Origin: Streptomyces sp. NBC_01351 | GTDB taxonomy: Bacteria > Actinomycetota > Actinomycetes > Streptomycetales > Streptomycetaceae | Length of the DNA stretch: 64,000 nt | Direction: 5' to 3' | Assembly (NCBI RefSeq): GCF_036237315.1 | Contig: NZ_CP108356.1 | Location: forward strand, 5,585,501-5,649,500 | Shown here: piece by piece, positions 54,645-62,339 of the stretch | Layout: each line of letters opens with the position of its first letter | Position numbering within the stretch: position 1 is the stretch's first letter | Notes under the pieces: generated by a model | Databases searched by the model: none | What the model was told of the DNA's origin: nothing | What the model saw: the letters and a program-made list of their open reading frames with translations, nothing else | Program-made: the position numbers and the translations under genes

Positions 54645-55114
54645 GCAGACGAGAACAGCTCGGCCAGATCATCCGCTTCGCCCTGGTGGGCGGGGTCAAC
54701 ACCGCCACCTTCTTCGGCCTCTACCTGCTCCTGCACCCGTGGATGCCGTACTTCGCCGCCTACAGCCTCGCCTTCGTGCTGGCGATGGTCGGCTCGTTCT
54801 TCATGAACACCTACTTCACGTACCGGACCCGTCCCACCTGGAAGAAGTTCCTCCTCTTCCCGCTGACGAACGTCACGAACTACGTGATCCAGTCCGTCGG
54901 GCTCTACGCCCTCGTGGCCTGGGCCGGGATGGACACAAGGATCGCCCCGCTGGTGGCGGCCGTCGTGGCGATCCCGTTCACCTTCGTGCTCTCCCGCAAG
55001 ATCCTCGTGCCGGGCACGGCCGCCGCGCGCGCCGAGCAGCCGGAGTCGGGGTCGGAGTCGGGGTCGGCCGGAACCAAGCCCACGTCCGAGTCCGAGTCCA
55101 AGTCCACGGTCTGA
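54641..55114 (+). CDS. GtrA-like membrane protein (putative flippase)
   Basis: A 157-residue protein with four membrane helices: FALVGGVNTATFFGLYLLL, AYSLAFVLAMVGSFFMN, NVTNYVIQSVGLYALVAWA and LVAAVVAIPFTFVLSRKI. This is the GtrA fold, thought to move polyprenyl-linked sugars across the membrane. The ATGA overlap with the GtrB-type gene shows a coupled pair. The Ser/Glu-rich tail (SGSESGSAG, ESESKS) is polar and repetitive. Confidence 0.92.
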   Translation: MSRREQLGQIIRFALVGGVNTATFFGLYLLLHPWMPYFAAYSLAFVLAMVGSFFMNTYFTYRTRPTWKKFLLFPLTNVTNYVIQSVGLYALVAWAGMDTRIAPLVAAVVAIPFTFVLSRKILVPGTAAARAEQPESGSESGSAGTKPTSESESKSTV

Positions 55115-55198
55115 AACCCCGGAGCGGCCGCCGTGCGCCACACCGTAGATTGAGGCGGCAGGCATTCACGGAATTCGGCAAGGGGCAAGGGGACAGAC

Positions 55199-56326
55199 GT
55201 GTCAGCGGCTAGGCAAGGTGTCGTGGACGCCCGCAGAATCGTGGTCAAGGTCGGCTCCTCCTCCCTGACCACGGCGGCCGGCGGACTCGACGCCGACCGG
55301 GTGGACGCACTGGTCGACGTCCTGGCCAAGTCCCGCAGCGGCGGCGAGAAGGAGATCGTCCTGGTCTCCAGCGGCGCCATCGCCGCCGGACTCTCCCCGC
55401 TCGGACTGCGCCGCCGCCCCAAGGACCTGGCCCGGCAGCAGGCCGCTGCCAGCGTCGGCCAGGGCCTGCTCGTCGCCCGCTACACCGCCTCCTTCGCCCG
55501 CTACGGCATCCGCGTCGGCCAGGTGCTGCTCACCACGGACGACACCAGCCGCCGCGCCCACTACCGCAACGCCTACCGCACCCTGGACCAGCTCCTCGCG
55601 ATGGGCGCCCTGCCCGTGGTCAACGAGAACGACACCGTGGCCACGGACGAGATCCGCTTCGGCGACAACGACCGGCTGGCCGCCCTCGTCGCCCACCTCG
55701 TCCGCGCGGACCTCCTCGTCCTCCTCTCGGACGTGGACGGCCTCTACGACGGGGACCCGTCCCTGCCCGGCACCACCCGCATCGACGAGGTCCGCGGGCC
55801 CGAGGACATCGCGCACGTCACCATCGGCAGCGCCGGCAAGGCGGGCGTGGGCACCGGCGGCATGGTCACCAAGGTCGAGGCAGCCCGGATCGCCGCCGCG
55901 GCAGGCATCCCCGTCGTCCTCACCTCCGCCAGCCAGGCGGCCGACGCCCTGGCCGGGCGCGCCACGGGCACGCACTTCCACGCCACCGGACGCCGCTCGG
56001 CGGACCGGCTGCTGTGGCTCCAGCACGCGTCGACCCCCCAGGGCCACCTGGTCCTCGACGAGGGCGCGGTCCGCGCGGTCACCGAACGCGGCAGCTCGCT
56101 GCTGCCCGCCGGCATCGCGGCCGTCGAGGGCGACTTCGTCGCGGGCGACCCGGTCGAACTGCGCTCCGCCGACGGCCGCCCGATCGCCCGGGGCCTGGTC
56201 AACTTCGACGCCAAGGAGCTCCCGCAGCTCCTCGGCCGCTCCACCCGCGAGCTCGCGGCGGAACTCGGACCCGAGTACGAACGGGAGGTCGTCCACCGGG
56301 ACGATCTCGTCCTCCTGCAGGGCTGA
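55199..56326 (+). CDS. proB: Glutamate 5-kinase
   Basis: A 375-residue kinase for the first step of proline synthesis. The amino acid kinase domain (1-260) begins ARRIVVKVGSSSLT and includes LVSSGAIAAGLSPLGL and NENDTVATDEIRFGDNDRLA. The C-terminal PUA domain (from about 285) includes GHLVLDEGAVRAVTERGSSLLPAGI. Length is standard for the PUA-containing form. It starts at GTG 55199. Feedback inhibition by proline is known for the family. proA is 802 bp downstream, separated by a small unknown gene. Confidence 0.96.
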   Translation: MSAARQGVVDARRIVVKVGSSSLTTAAGGLDADRVDALVDVLAKSRSGGEKEIVLVSSGAIAAGLSPLGLRRRPKDLARQQAAASVGQGLLVARYTASFARYGIRVGQVLLTTDDTSRRAHYRNAYRTLDQLLAMGALPVVNENDTVATDEIRFGDNDRLAALVAHLVRADLLVLLSDVDGLYDGDPSLPGTTRIDEVRGPEDIAHVTIGSAGKAGVGTGGMVTKVEAARIAAAAGIPVVLTSASQAADALAGRATGTHFHATGRRSADRLLWLQHASTPQGHLVLDEGAVRAVTERGSSLLPAGIAAVEGDFVAGDPVELRSADGRPIARGLVNFDAKELPQLLGRSTRELAAELGPEYEREVVHRDDLVLLQG

Positions 56327-56415
56327 GGTTCGGCAAAACCGCCGCGCGGCAGCCCGTGGACTGGTCAACTGTGAGGGGTCCGGCGGACACGCGCAGCGGA
56401 GACAGGAGGCGGCTG

Positions 56416-56841
56416 GTGAGACGAGCGCTGACCAGCGTCGGCACGGGGGACGGTGACGGCGGGGACGGGCGGGACGAGAGGGGCGAATCCTCCCTCGAAG
56501 CCTCCCGCCTCTGGCACGTCACCCTGAGCGTCTCCGGAAAGCCGGCGCCACTGTCCGACGTCCGGCGCGGGCTGGAACAACTGGCCCACGACCACCCCTT
56601 CCTGCTGACCAGCCGCTACGCCGACGACCACGCGGAGATCCGCTACTGGGAGGAGGCCCGCGACCTCCACGACGCGGCGGCCGTCGCCCTCCGGCTCTGG
56701 GGCGAACACCGCTCCTCGGCGCAGCTCCCCCCTTGGGAGATCGTCGGGCTGGAGGTCATCGACCGCGCCACGTACCACCAACGCGTCGCAGAAGGCTACG
56801 GCCCACCTCCGGCCCACCCGGTGGGCGTCCACCCGTACTGA
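56416..56841 (+). CDS. Small hypothetical protein between proB and proA
   Basis: 141 residues, function not recognised. The GTG at 56416 has AGGAGG seven bases upstream, which fixes the start. A Gly/Asp/Arg-rich N terminus (SVGTGDGDGGDGRDERGESS) leads into LWHVTLSVSGKPAPLSDVRR, then LEQLAHDHPFLLTSRYADDH, AEIRYWEEARDLHDAAAVAL and WEIVGLEVIDRATYHQRVAE. The pattern of a ferredoxin-like alpha-beta fold is suggested by spacing only. It is likely a conserved streptomycete protein of unknown role; co-transcription with proB is probable. Confidence 0.75.
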   Translation: MRRALTSVGTGDGDGGDGRDERGESSLEASRLWHVTLSVSGKPAPLSDVRRGLEQLAHDHPFLLTSRYADDHAEIRYWEEARDLHDAAAVALRLWGEHRSSAQLPPWEIVGLEVIDRATYHQRVAEGYGPPPAHPVGVHPY

Positions 56842-56879
56842 GCCGCCCCATCCAGCCCCGGCCGTGCCCCGCCAGCCCC

Positions 56880-57013
56880 GCCGGCGTTTGAGGAGCGGGG
56901 TCTGGGGCGGAGCCCCAGGTCCTTTCCAGCCCGTCCGCCGTTTGCGGACCGGGTCCGGGCGGAGCCCGGGGAACGGTGGAAGGGCGGGGCGGGGAGAGGC
57001 TCCGCGCAGCGGC
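56880..57013. repeat. Dispersed intergenic element, copy B (doubled)
   Basis: Two tandem half-units: 56880-56915 (GCCGGCGTTTGAG, then a CTGGGGC-GGA-GCCCCAG hairpin) and about 56936-57013 (CCGTTTGCGGA, CCGGGC-GGA-GCCCGG hairpin, GAACGGTGGAAGGGCGGGGC, TCCGCGCAGCGGC). The second half matches copy A at 4421-4503. It follows the small gene's stop by 38 bp and may act as a terminator. Confidence 0.78.
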
Positions 57014-57128
57014 CCGTCGCAGCGACCCGCCCCCGGGCCCCAACCGACCCGGGACCGGCCCGGCGCGAGCCGTCTCGCAGGCCGGAAACCCCATCGGCCG
57101 ACCCCGTCCCGGGGACTACCCTGGCGGC

Positions 57129-58412
57129 ATGACCTCGCTCGATGCCGCCCCCGCCACCTCACCCGTCCTCGCCACCGCGCACCGGTCCCGCACGGCCGCC
57201 GCCACCATCGCCCCGCTCCCGCGCTCCGCCAAGGACACGGCCCTGCTGGCGATCGCGGACGCGCTGGAGGCCCGTACGGCCGAGATCATCGCAGCCAACG
57301 CCGTCGACACCGACAAGGCCCGCGCCGCCGGCACCAGCGAGACCGTCATCGACCGTCTCACCCTCACCCCGGACCGCGTCGCGGCCATCGCCTCCGACGT
57401 GCGCGACGTCGCCGCCCTCCCCGACCCCGTCGGCGAGGTCGTCCGCGGCAACACCCTCCCCAACGGCATCGACATCCGGCAGATCCGCGTCCCGCTCGGC
57501 GTCGTCGGCATCATCTACGAGGCCCGCCCCAACGTCACCGTCGACGCCGCCGCCCTCTGCCTGAAGTCCGGCAACGCGGTCCTCCTGCGCGGCAGCTCCT
57601 CCGCCTACGCCTCCAACACCGCCCTCGTCGCCATCCTCCGCGACGCCATCGCCGGGGCGGGCCTGCCCGCCGACGCGATCCAGCTGGTCCCCGGCGAGTC
57701 CCGCGAGTCCGTCCGCGAGCTGATGCGCGCCCGCGGCCTCGTCGACGTGCTCATCCCGCGCGGCGGCGCCTCCCTCATCAAGACGGTCGTCGAAGAGTCC
57801 ACCGTCCCGGTCATCGAGACCGGTACCGGCAACTGCCACGTCTACGTGGACGCCCAGGCCGACCTGGACATGGCCGTGGACATCCTCATCAACTCCAAGG
57901 CCCAGCGGCCCTCCGTCTGCAACGCCGCCGAGACCCTCCTCGTGCACCGCGACATCGCCGACGCCTTCCTGCCCCGCGCCCTTGACGCCCTCGCCGACGC
58001 CGGCGTGACCGTCCACGCGGACGCCCGCGTCCTCGCCGCCGCCGCGGACTCCAAGGCGACCGCCCTCCCCGCCACCGACGAGGACTGGGCAGCCGAGTAC
58101 CTCTCCTACGACATCGCCGCCGGCGTCGTGGACTCCCTCGACGACGCCGTCGCCCACATCCGCCGCTGGACCTCCGGTCACACCGAGGCGATCGTCACCA
58201 CCTCGCAGGCCGCCGCGCGCCGCTTCACCCAGCTGGTCGACTCGACCACGGTTGCCGTGAACGCCTCCACCCGGTTCACCGACGGTGGCCAGTTCGGCTT
58301 CGGCGCCGAGATCGGAATCTCCACACAGAAGCTGCACGCCCGGGGCCCCATGGGCCTTCCCGAGCTCACCTCCACCAAGTACATCGTCACCGGCGACGGT
58401 CACGTTCGGTAG
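57129..58412 (+). CDS. proA: Gamma-glutamyl phosphate reductase
   Basis: A 427-residue NADPH-dependent aldehyde-dehydrogenase-superfamily enzyme, second step of proline synthesis. The catalytic Cys264 is in [14 protein letters not shown]. Other blocks are [49 protein letters not shown] and [20 protein letters not shown] near the end. The ATG at 57129 is chosen; in-frame sequence upstream lies in the repeat element. Followed by two small membrane-protein genes on the same strand. Confidence 0.96.
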   Translation: MTSLDAAPATSPVLATAHRSRTAAATIAPLPRSAKDTALLAIADALEARTAEIIAANAVDTDKARAAGTSETVIDRLTLTPDRVAAIASDVRDVAALPDPVGEVVRGNTLPNGIDIRQIRVPLGVVGIIYEARPNVTVDAAALCLKSGNAVLLRGSSSAYASNTALVAILRDAIAGAGLPADAIQLVPGESRESVRELMRARGLVDVLIPRGGASLIKTVVEESTVPVIETGTGNCHVYVDAQADLDMAVDILINSKAQRPSVCNAAETLLVHRDIADAFLPRALDALADAGVTVHADARVLAAAADSKATALPATDEDWAAEYLSYDIAAGVVDSLDDAVAHIRRWTSGHTEAIVTTSQAAARRFTQLVDSTTVAVNASTRFTDGGQFGFGAEIGISTQKLHARGPMGLPELTSTKYIVTGDGHVR

Positions 58413-58488
58413 TCGAAGGGCGAACACGGTGTGGCCGGATTCGGTGCACACCCTGCCCAAAGCGGCCCCCCAGGTCTACGCTGGTTCC

Positions 58489-59043
58489 GTGCCGGACGAC
58501 GTGGGGGGCAAGCCGTTCCCGGACGACGGGGAGCCCGACGACGACCGCGGAGGCGCGGAACAGGAATTCGCCTCCGTGGTGTTCGACGAGGCCTTCGTCC
58601 GGAACGCCGAGATCCATGAACCGAGCGCCGCCGAGCGCCAGCGGGCGGCCGACCGGGCGCGCGCGGAGGCCGAAGCGGCCCGAGCCGTCGCCGGCGGCTG
58701 GACGGGCGACGACGACTACGACAGCTACGGTTACGGCCACCCGGACGGGTACGACGCCGACGACCACGGCTGGGACCGCGAGCGGGGCCACCTCCACCCC
58801 GACGCCCCGTACGGGGCCTACGGCGGCAGCCTGCGCCCGTACCGGGGCCGCTCCCCGTGGCTGCGCCCGGTCGCCTGGGTGCTCGCCTTCGTCATGGGCC
58901 TCGGCATGATCGCCCTCGCCTTCAGCGCCGTGTACCGCAGCGCCTCGGGCGAGGCGGATCCCGCGCCGGCGCCCGCCAGTACGCCGTTGAGGGAAGTCAC
59001 CGGCGTCGGCGCGTTTACGCACCCCTCCGGCCGCCAACCCTGA
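58489..59043 (+). CDS. Bitopic membrane protein with SVVFDE motif
   Basis: 184 residues, unknown. The GTG at 58489 opens a very acidic, disordered cytoplasmic region with the short block FASVVFDEAFVRNAEIHEPS at about 25-44. A Tyr/Gly/Asp-rich stretch (DDDYDSYGYGHPDGYD) and one membrane helix near residue 130 (WVLAFVMGLGMIALAF) follow, then a short external tail. The same SVVFDE-x-FVR-x-A motif occurs at the same place in the next gene. Two adjacent genes with the same motif but different external parts suggest the motif docks a common cytoplasmic partner. The upstream in-frame region overlaps proA and is not coding. Confidence 0.75.
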   Translation: MPDDVGGKPFPDDGEPDDDRGGAEQEFASVVFDEAFVRNAEIHEPSAAERQRAADRARAEAEAARAVAGGWTGDDDYDSYGYGHPDGYDADDHGWDRERGHLHPDAPYGAYGGSLRPYRGRSPWLRPVAWVLAFVMGLGMIALAFSAVYRSASGEADPAPAPASTPLREVTGVGAFTHPSGRQP

Positions 59044-59110
59044 AGGTACGACCCCACGCGCGTACGCCGGAGGTGGGGGCTTCTCTGAAGCGGGGACAGC
59101 GGGAGAAGCG

Positions 59111-60256
59111 ATGGCCGTTCCAGGAGATCCACCCGACGGCACCCCCGAGGGCATGGGCGGGGGCGACGAGGAGTTCCGAGCGGACGAATACCGGTCGGTG
59201 GTGTTCGACGAGGACTTCGTGAGGGCTGCCCGGCTCCAGGAGTACTCCGCTCAGGAACGCATGGGCGAGCACGCCCGGGCCGTGCGCAGCCGCTCCATCT
59301 GGTCGGGCAGCGGCCCCACCTCGGGCACCGGCACGCCCGGCAGGGGCGCCCGGCAGGGCATGCTGCTCGTGCTGCTCATCGCCAGTGCCTTCGCGGCCGC
59401 CGTCTACATGGGGCTGCGCAACCCCTACGTCCCGCCGTCCGTCGGCCCCGCCGCGGCCCTCAGCAGCACCGTCGTCCCGCTCGCGCCCACCACGGCCGTA
59501 CCCGGTGGCCGCCCGGTGGACCTGTACGCGACGAGCCCCGCGGCCGACTACCGCGTCGGGGCGGCCGGGATCACCCTCCCGGCCGTGCGCCGCACCCACC
59601 ACTTCACCGACAGCGAGGTCGTCGCCGCGCTGTCCATCGCCAAGGACTACCTGGTGCAGTCCTCGCTGGACCCCGACGTCCTGTCCGGCTCCGCGTCCCG
59701 GCCCGTCAGGGTGCTGCTGGACCCCGACCAGCTGGCCCAGTTCGACCGCAGCGTGAGCTCGCCCTCCGGGGACGGCCGGCACGCCGCCACCGGCTGGCTG
59801 GTCCGCTTCGACCCGGGCACCGCCGTAATGGCCGACTCCCGGGTCCGGGTCAGCGGAACCCTCGCCTTCGACGAGGTGCGCGCCGATGTGCTGGAGGTGA
59901 TCACCGACCACACCTTCGTGTACGCGGTACGCCCGGCCACTGGAGCCCCGGCCGCGGCCGACGGCGCCTCGCTCTTCACGGTCCGGCGCGAGCTGCGGCT
60001 GCGCTTCGACCGCGAGGACCTCACCGCGCGCCGGGCGGAACTGGTCTCGGCCTATGTGATGGCCGGGCCGCAGGACTGCTCCCACGACCCGGCGGACGGC
60101 TTCCGCCCGGTCCTGGCCGGAGCCGGTCCGACCACGGTCGGACCGGCCGCGAGCGACCCGTACGCCAGCGGCCGGCCGAGGCGCACCGCCGGGCTCTGCG
60201 GCGTACTGGCGCCGCCCCCGACCCCGACGGTCACCCCGGTCAGCCCTGGCCCGTAG
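59111..60256 (+). CDS. Membrane-anchored extracytoplasmic protein with SVVFDE motif
   Basis: 381 residues, unknown. The N-terminal cytoplasmic part has YRSVVFDEDFVRAARLQEYS, matching the preceding protein. One membrane helix (MLLVLLIASAFAAAVYMGL) near residue 85-105 leads to an external domain of about 270 residues with HHFTDSEVVAALSIAKDYLV, DPDQLAQFDRSVSS, ATGWLVRFDPGT and two cysteines in PQDCSHDP and AGLCGVL. It ends Pro/Thr-rich. It is convergent with the M48 gene and the two coding regions overlap by 17 bp at 60240-60256. It is probably envelope-associated, as the neighbourhood suggests. Confidence 0.78.
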   Translation: MAVPGDPPDGTPEGMGGGDEEFRADEYRSVVFDEDFVRAARLQEYSAQERMGEHARAVRSRSIWSGSGPTSGTGTPGRGARQGMLLVLLIASAFAAAVYMGLRNPYVPPSVGPAAALSSTVVPLAPTTAVPGGRPVDLYATSPAADYRVGAAGITLPAVRRTHHFTDSEVVAALSIAKDYLVQSSLDPDVLSGSASRPVRVLLDPDQLAQFDRSVSSPSGDGRHAATGWLVRFDPGTAVMADSRVRVSGTLAFDEVRADVLEVITDHTFVYAVRPATGAPAAADGASLFTVRRELRLRFDREDLTARRAELVSAYVMAGPQDCSHDPADGFRPVLAGAGPTTVGPAASDPYASGRPRRTAGLCGVLAPPPTPTVTPVSPGP

Positions 60257-61346
60257 CCCCCCGGTCGTCCTTGCCCTCGGCGGACCCGGCCCCGGGCGCA
60301 GACCCCGACCCGGAACCCGCGCCGGCTGCCCCGGTGAACTTGTCGCGGAGCTTGCCGCCCAGGTCGCCCGCGCCGCCCGCGAGGTCGCCGACCAGCTTCA
60401 TCAGCGGATCCTTGCTCGTGCGCACCGAGTCGGCGTAGTGCGCGGCGGACTGCCGGAAGGAGTCCGTCACCGAGGTGTCCTTGTCGTCCTCCCGCCGCGG
60501 GTAGTGGCCGTCCATGATCCGCTGGTAGTCGCGGTTCTCGGACCACTTCTTCAGCTCGGCCGCCCGGACCGTGGTGAAGGGGTGCGTGCGGGGCAGCACG
60601 TTGAGGATCTTCAGGACGGAGTCGCGCAGATCGCCGCTCGACTCGTACTCATCGGCCTGGGCCAGGAAGGCGTCCACGTTCATCTCGTGGAGGTGGTTGC
60701 CGCCGGCGATCTTCATCAGCCCGCGCATCGAGGCCTGCACGTCCTGTCCCACCAGCAGCCCGGCCCGGTCCGCCGAGAGCTCGGACTTGCGGAACCACTC
60801 CCGCAGGCCGGTCACCAGCGCCATGATCGCCATGTTGCCCAGCGGGATCCACGCGACCTTCAGCGCGAGGTTCGTCAGGAAGAGCAGGATCGTGCGGTAC
60901 ACGGAGTGCCCCGACAGCGCGTGGCCCACCTCGTGGCCCACCACCGCCCGCATCTCCTCCTCGTCGAGCAGCTCGACGAGGCTGGTGGTCACCACGATGA
61001 TCGGCTCGTCGAGCCCGATGCACATGGCGTTGGGCTTCGGGTCCTGCTGCACGTACATCTGCGGGACCTTCTCCAGGTCCAGGATGTAGCAGGCGTCGCG
61101 GAGCATCGCGTACAGGTGGGGGAACTGCGTCTCGCCCACCCGCACCGATTCCGACAGGAACAGCAGTCGCAGGCTCCGCTCGGGCAGCAGCGCGCTGAGT
61201 GCCTTGAAAACCGTGTCGAAGCCGCTCAGCTTGCGCAGCGCCACCAGCGCCGAGCGGTCCGCGGGATGCTCGTACGCCCGCGACGAGATGCCGGGGAACC
61301 TCCTTCGGTCCCTCGCCGGTGCCCGTCCGTGCTCTGTCTCCGTCAT
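60240..61346 (-). CDS. M48-family membrane zinc metalloprotease
   Basis: A 368-residue protein resembling HtpX/M48 peptidases. The zinc motif HEVGH is at 138-142 (AVVGHEVGHALSGHS) and the third ligand is Glu189 in KSELSADRAGLL. Hydrophobic segments at about 150-182 (RTILLFLTNLALKVAWIPLG, NMAIMALVTGL) anchor it. The C-terminal 90 residues are a disordered Gly/Ser/Ala/Asp tail. M48 proteases take part in membrane-protein quality control. It starts at ATG 61346, with an upstream region shared divergently with the small membrane protein. Substrates unknown. Confidence 0.92.
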   Translation of the reverse strand: MTETEHGRAPARDRRRFPGISSRAYEHPADRSALVALRKLSGFDTVFKALSALLPERSLRLLFLSESVRVGETQFPHLYAMLRDACYILDLEKVPQMYVQQDPKPNAMCIGLDEPIIVVTTSLVELLDEEEMRAVVGHEVGHALSGHSVYRTILLFLTNLALKVAWIPLGNMAIMALVTGLREWFRKSELSADRAGLLVGQDVQASMRGLMKIAGGNHLHEMNVDAFLAQADEYESSGDLRDSVLKILNVLPRTHPFTTVRAAELKKWSENRDYQRIMDGHYPRREDDKDTSVTDSFRQSAAHYADSVRTSKDPLMKLVGDLAGGAGDLGGKLRDKFTGAAGAGSGSGSAPGAGSAEGKDDRGATGQG

Positions 61347-61486
61347 AGCGCCCTCCCCTGGGTCGACCTGGCTCGCAATGCGTCTATCCTCTCCAACGCC
61401 TGAGTCGGCGTGAGCGTGCCCCAGGCCCCCGCATACGATGTGAGCGAAGTCTCCGCCCGCTCCCCGACTCGATAGGTACCTGCCTG

Positions 61487-61654
61487 ATGAGCCTCTCCTC
61501 CACCGCCCACAACCTGGTCGTCCTCGCTTCGGGAGGGGCCGAGCAGCACGGCGGCAACCACGACAGCCTGAGCCCGTACCTGACCGGCGGTGCGGCGTTC
61601 GTCATCCTGATGCTGATGCTCTGGGTGACCACGCGCCTGAACCGCGACCGCTAG
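61487..61654 (+). CDS. Small membrane protein, 55 aa
   Basis: 55 residues. The ATG at 61487 opens [20 protein letters not shown], followed by a His/Gly/Asp-rich linker ([15 protein letters not shown]). One strong membrane helix ([15 protein letters not shown]) then leads to a basic end RLNRDR, a typical single-span Nout-Cin protein. It lies 43 bp before nadD on the same strand and may share its transcript. It resembles small conserved actinobacterial membrane proteins at this place. Function unknown. Confidence 0.75.
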   Translation: MSLSSTAHNLVVLASGGAEQHGGNHDSLSPYLTGGAAFVILMLMLWVTTRLNRDR

Positions 61655-61697
61655 AGCCTTGTCCGGCGCGCCCACTGGGCCAGTAGGCTCTGCGCTC

Positions 61698-62315
61698 ATG
61701 GGAGAGCAGGAAGTGCCTACGGGCCCGGTCAAGCGCCGGCTCGGCGTGATGGGCGGGACGTTCGACCCGATCCACCACGGACACCTGGTGGCCGCCAGCG
61801 AGGTCGCCGCCCTTTTCCACCTCGACGAGGTGGTGTTCGTACCGACCGGCGAGCCGTGGCAGAAGTCGCAGCGCGCGGTCTCGCCCGCCGAGGACCGCTA
61901 CCTGATGACGGTGATCGCCACCGCGTCGAACCCGCAGTTCTCGGTGAGCCGCATCGACATCGACCGCGGCGGGCCGACGTACACGATCGACACCCTGCGG
62001 GATCTGAAGGCACTGAACGACGACGCCGACCTGTTCTTCATCACCGGTGCCGATGCGCTCGCCCAGATCCTGACCTGGCGGAACGCCGACGAGCTCTTCT
62101 CGCTCTCCCACTTCATCGGAGTCACCCGGCCGGGCCACGTGCTCACCGACGACGGACTGCCCGAGGGCGGCGTCTCGCTCGTCGAGGTGCCGGCACTGGC
62201 GATTTCGTCCACGGACTGTCGTGCGAGGGTGGCCCAGGGGGATCCTGTCTGGTACTTGGTGCCCGACGGCGTGGTGCGCTACATCGACAAGCGTGAGCTG
62301 TACCGGGGAGCCTGA
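61698..62315 (+). CDS. nadD: Nicotinate-nucleotide adenylyltransferase
   Basis: A 205-residue nucleotidyltransferase that makes deamido-NAD from nicotinate mononucleotide and ATP. The nucleotide-binding [11 protein letters not shown] is at about 19-29 and the second motif [10 protein letters not shown] (ISST type) is near the C terminus. [15 protein letters not shown] is a typical central block. The ATG at 61698 is preferred; the in-frame ATG at 61659 would add 13 unconserved residues. Followed 24 bp later by the LCP gene, as in other actinobacteria where nadD precedes LytR-type and rsfS genes. Confidence 0.95.
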   Translation: MGEQEVPTGPVKRRLGVMGGTFDPIHHGHLVAASEVAALFHLDEVVFVPTGEPWQKSQRAVSPAEDRYLMTVIATASNPQFSVSRIDIDRGGPTYTIDTLRDLKALNDDADLFFITGADALAQILTWRNADELFSLSHFIGVTRPGHVLTDDGLPEGGVSLVEVPALAISSTDCRARVAQGDPVWYLVPDGVVRYIDKRELYRGA

Positions 62316-62339
62316 GCTTCCGGAGAGAGGGGCCCCGCG

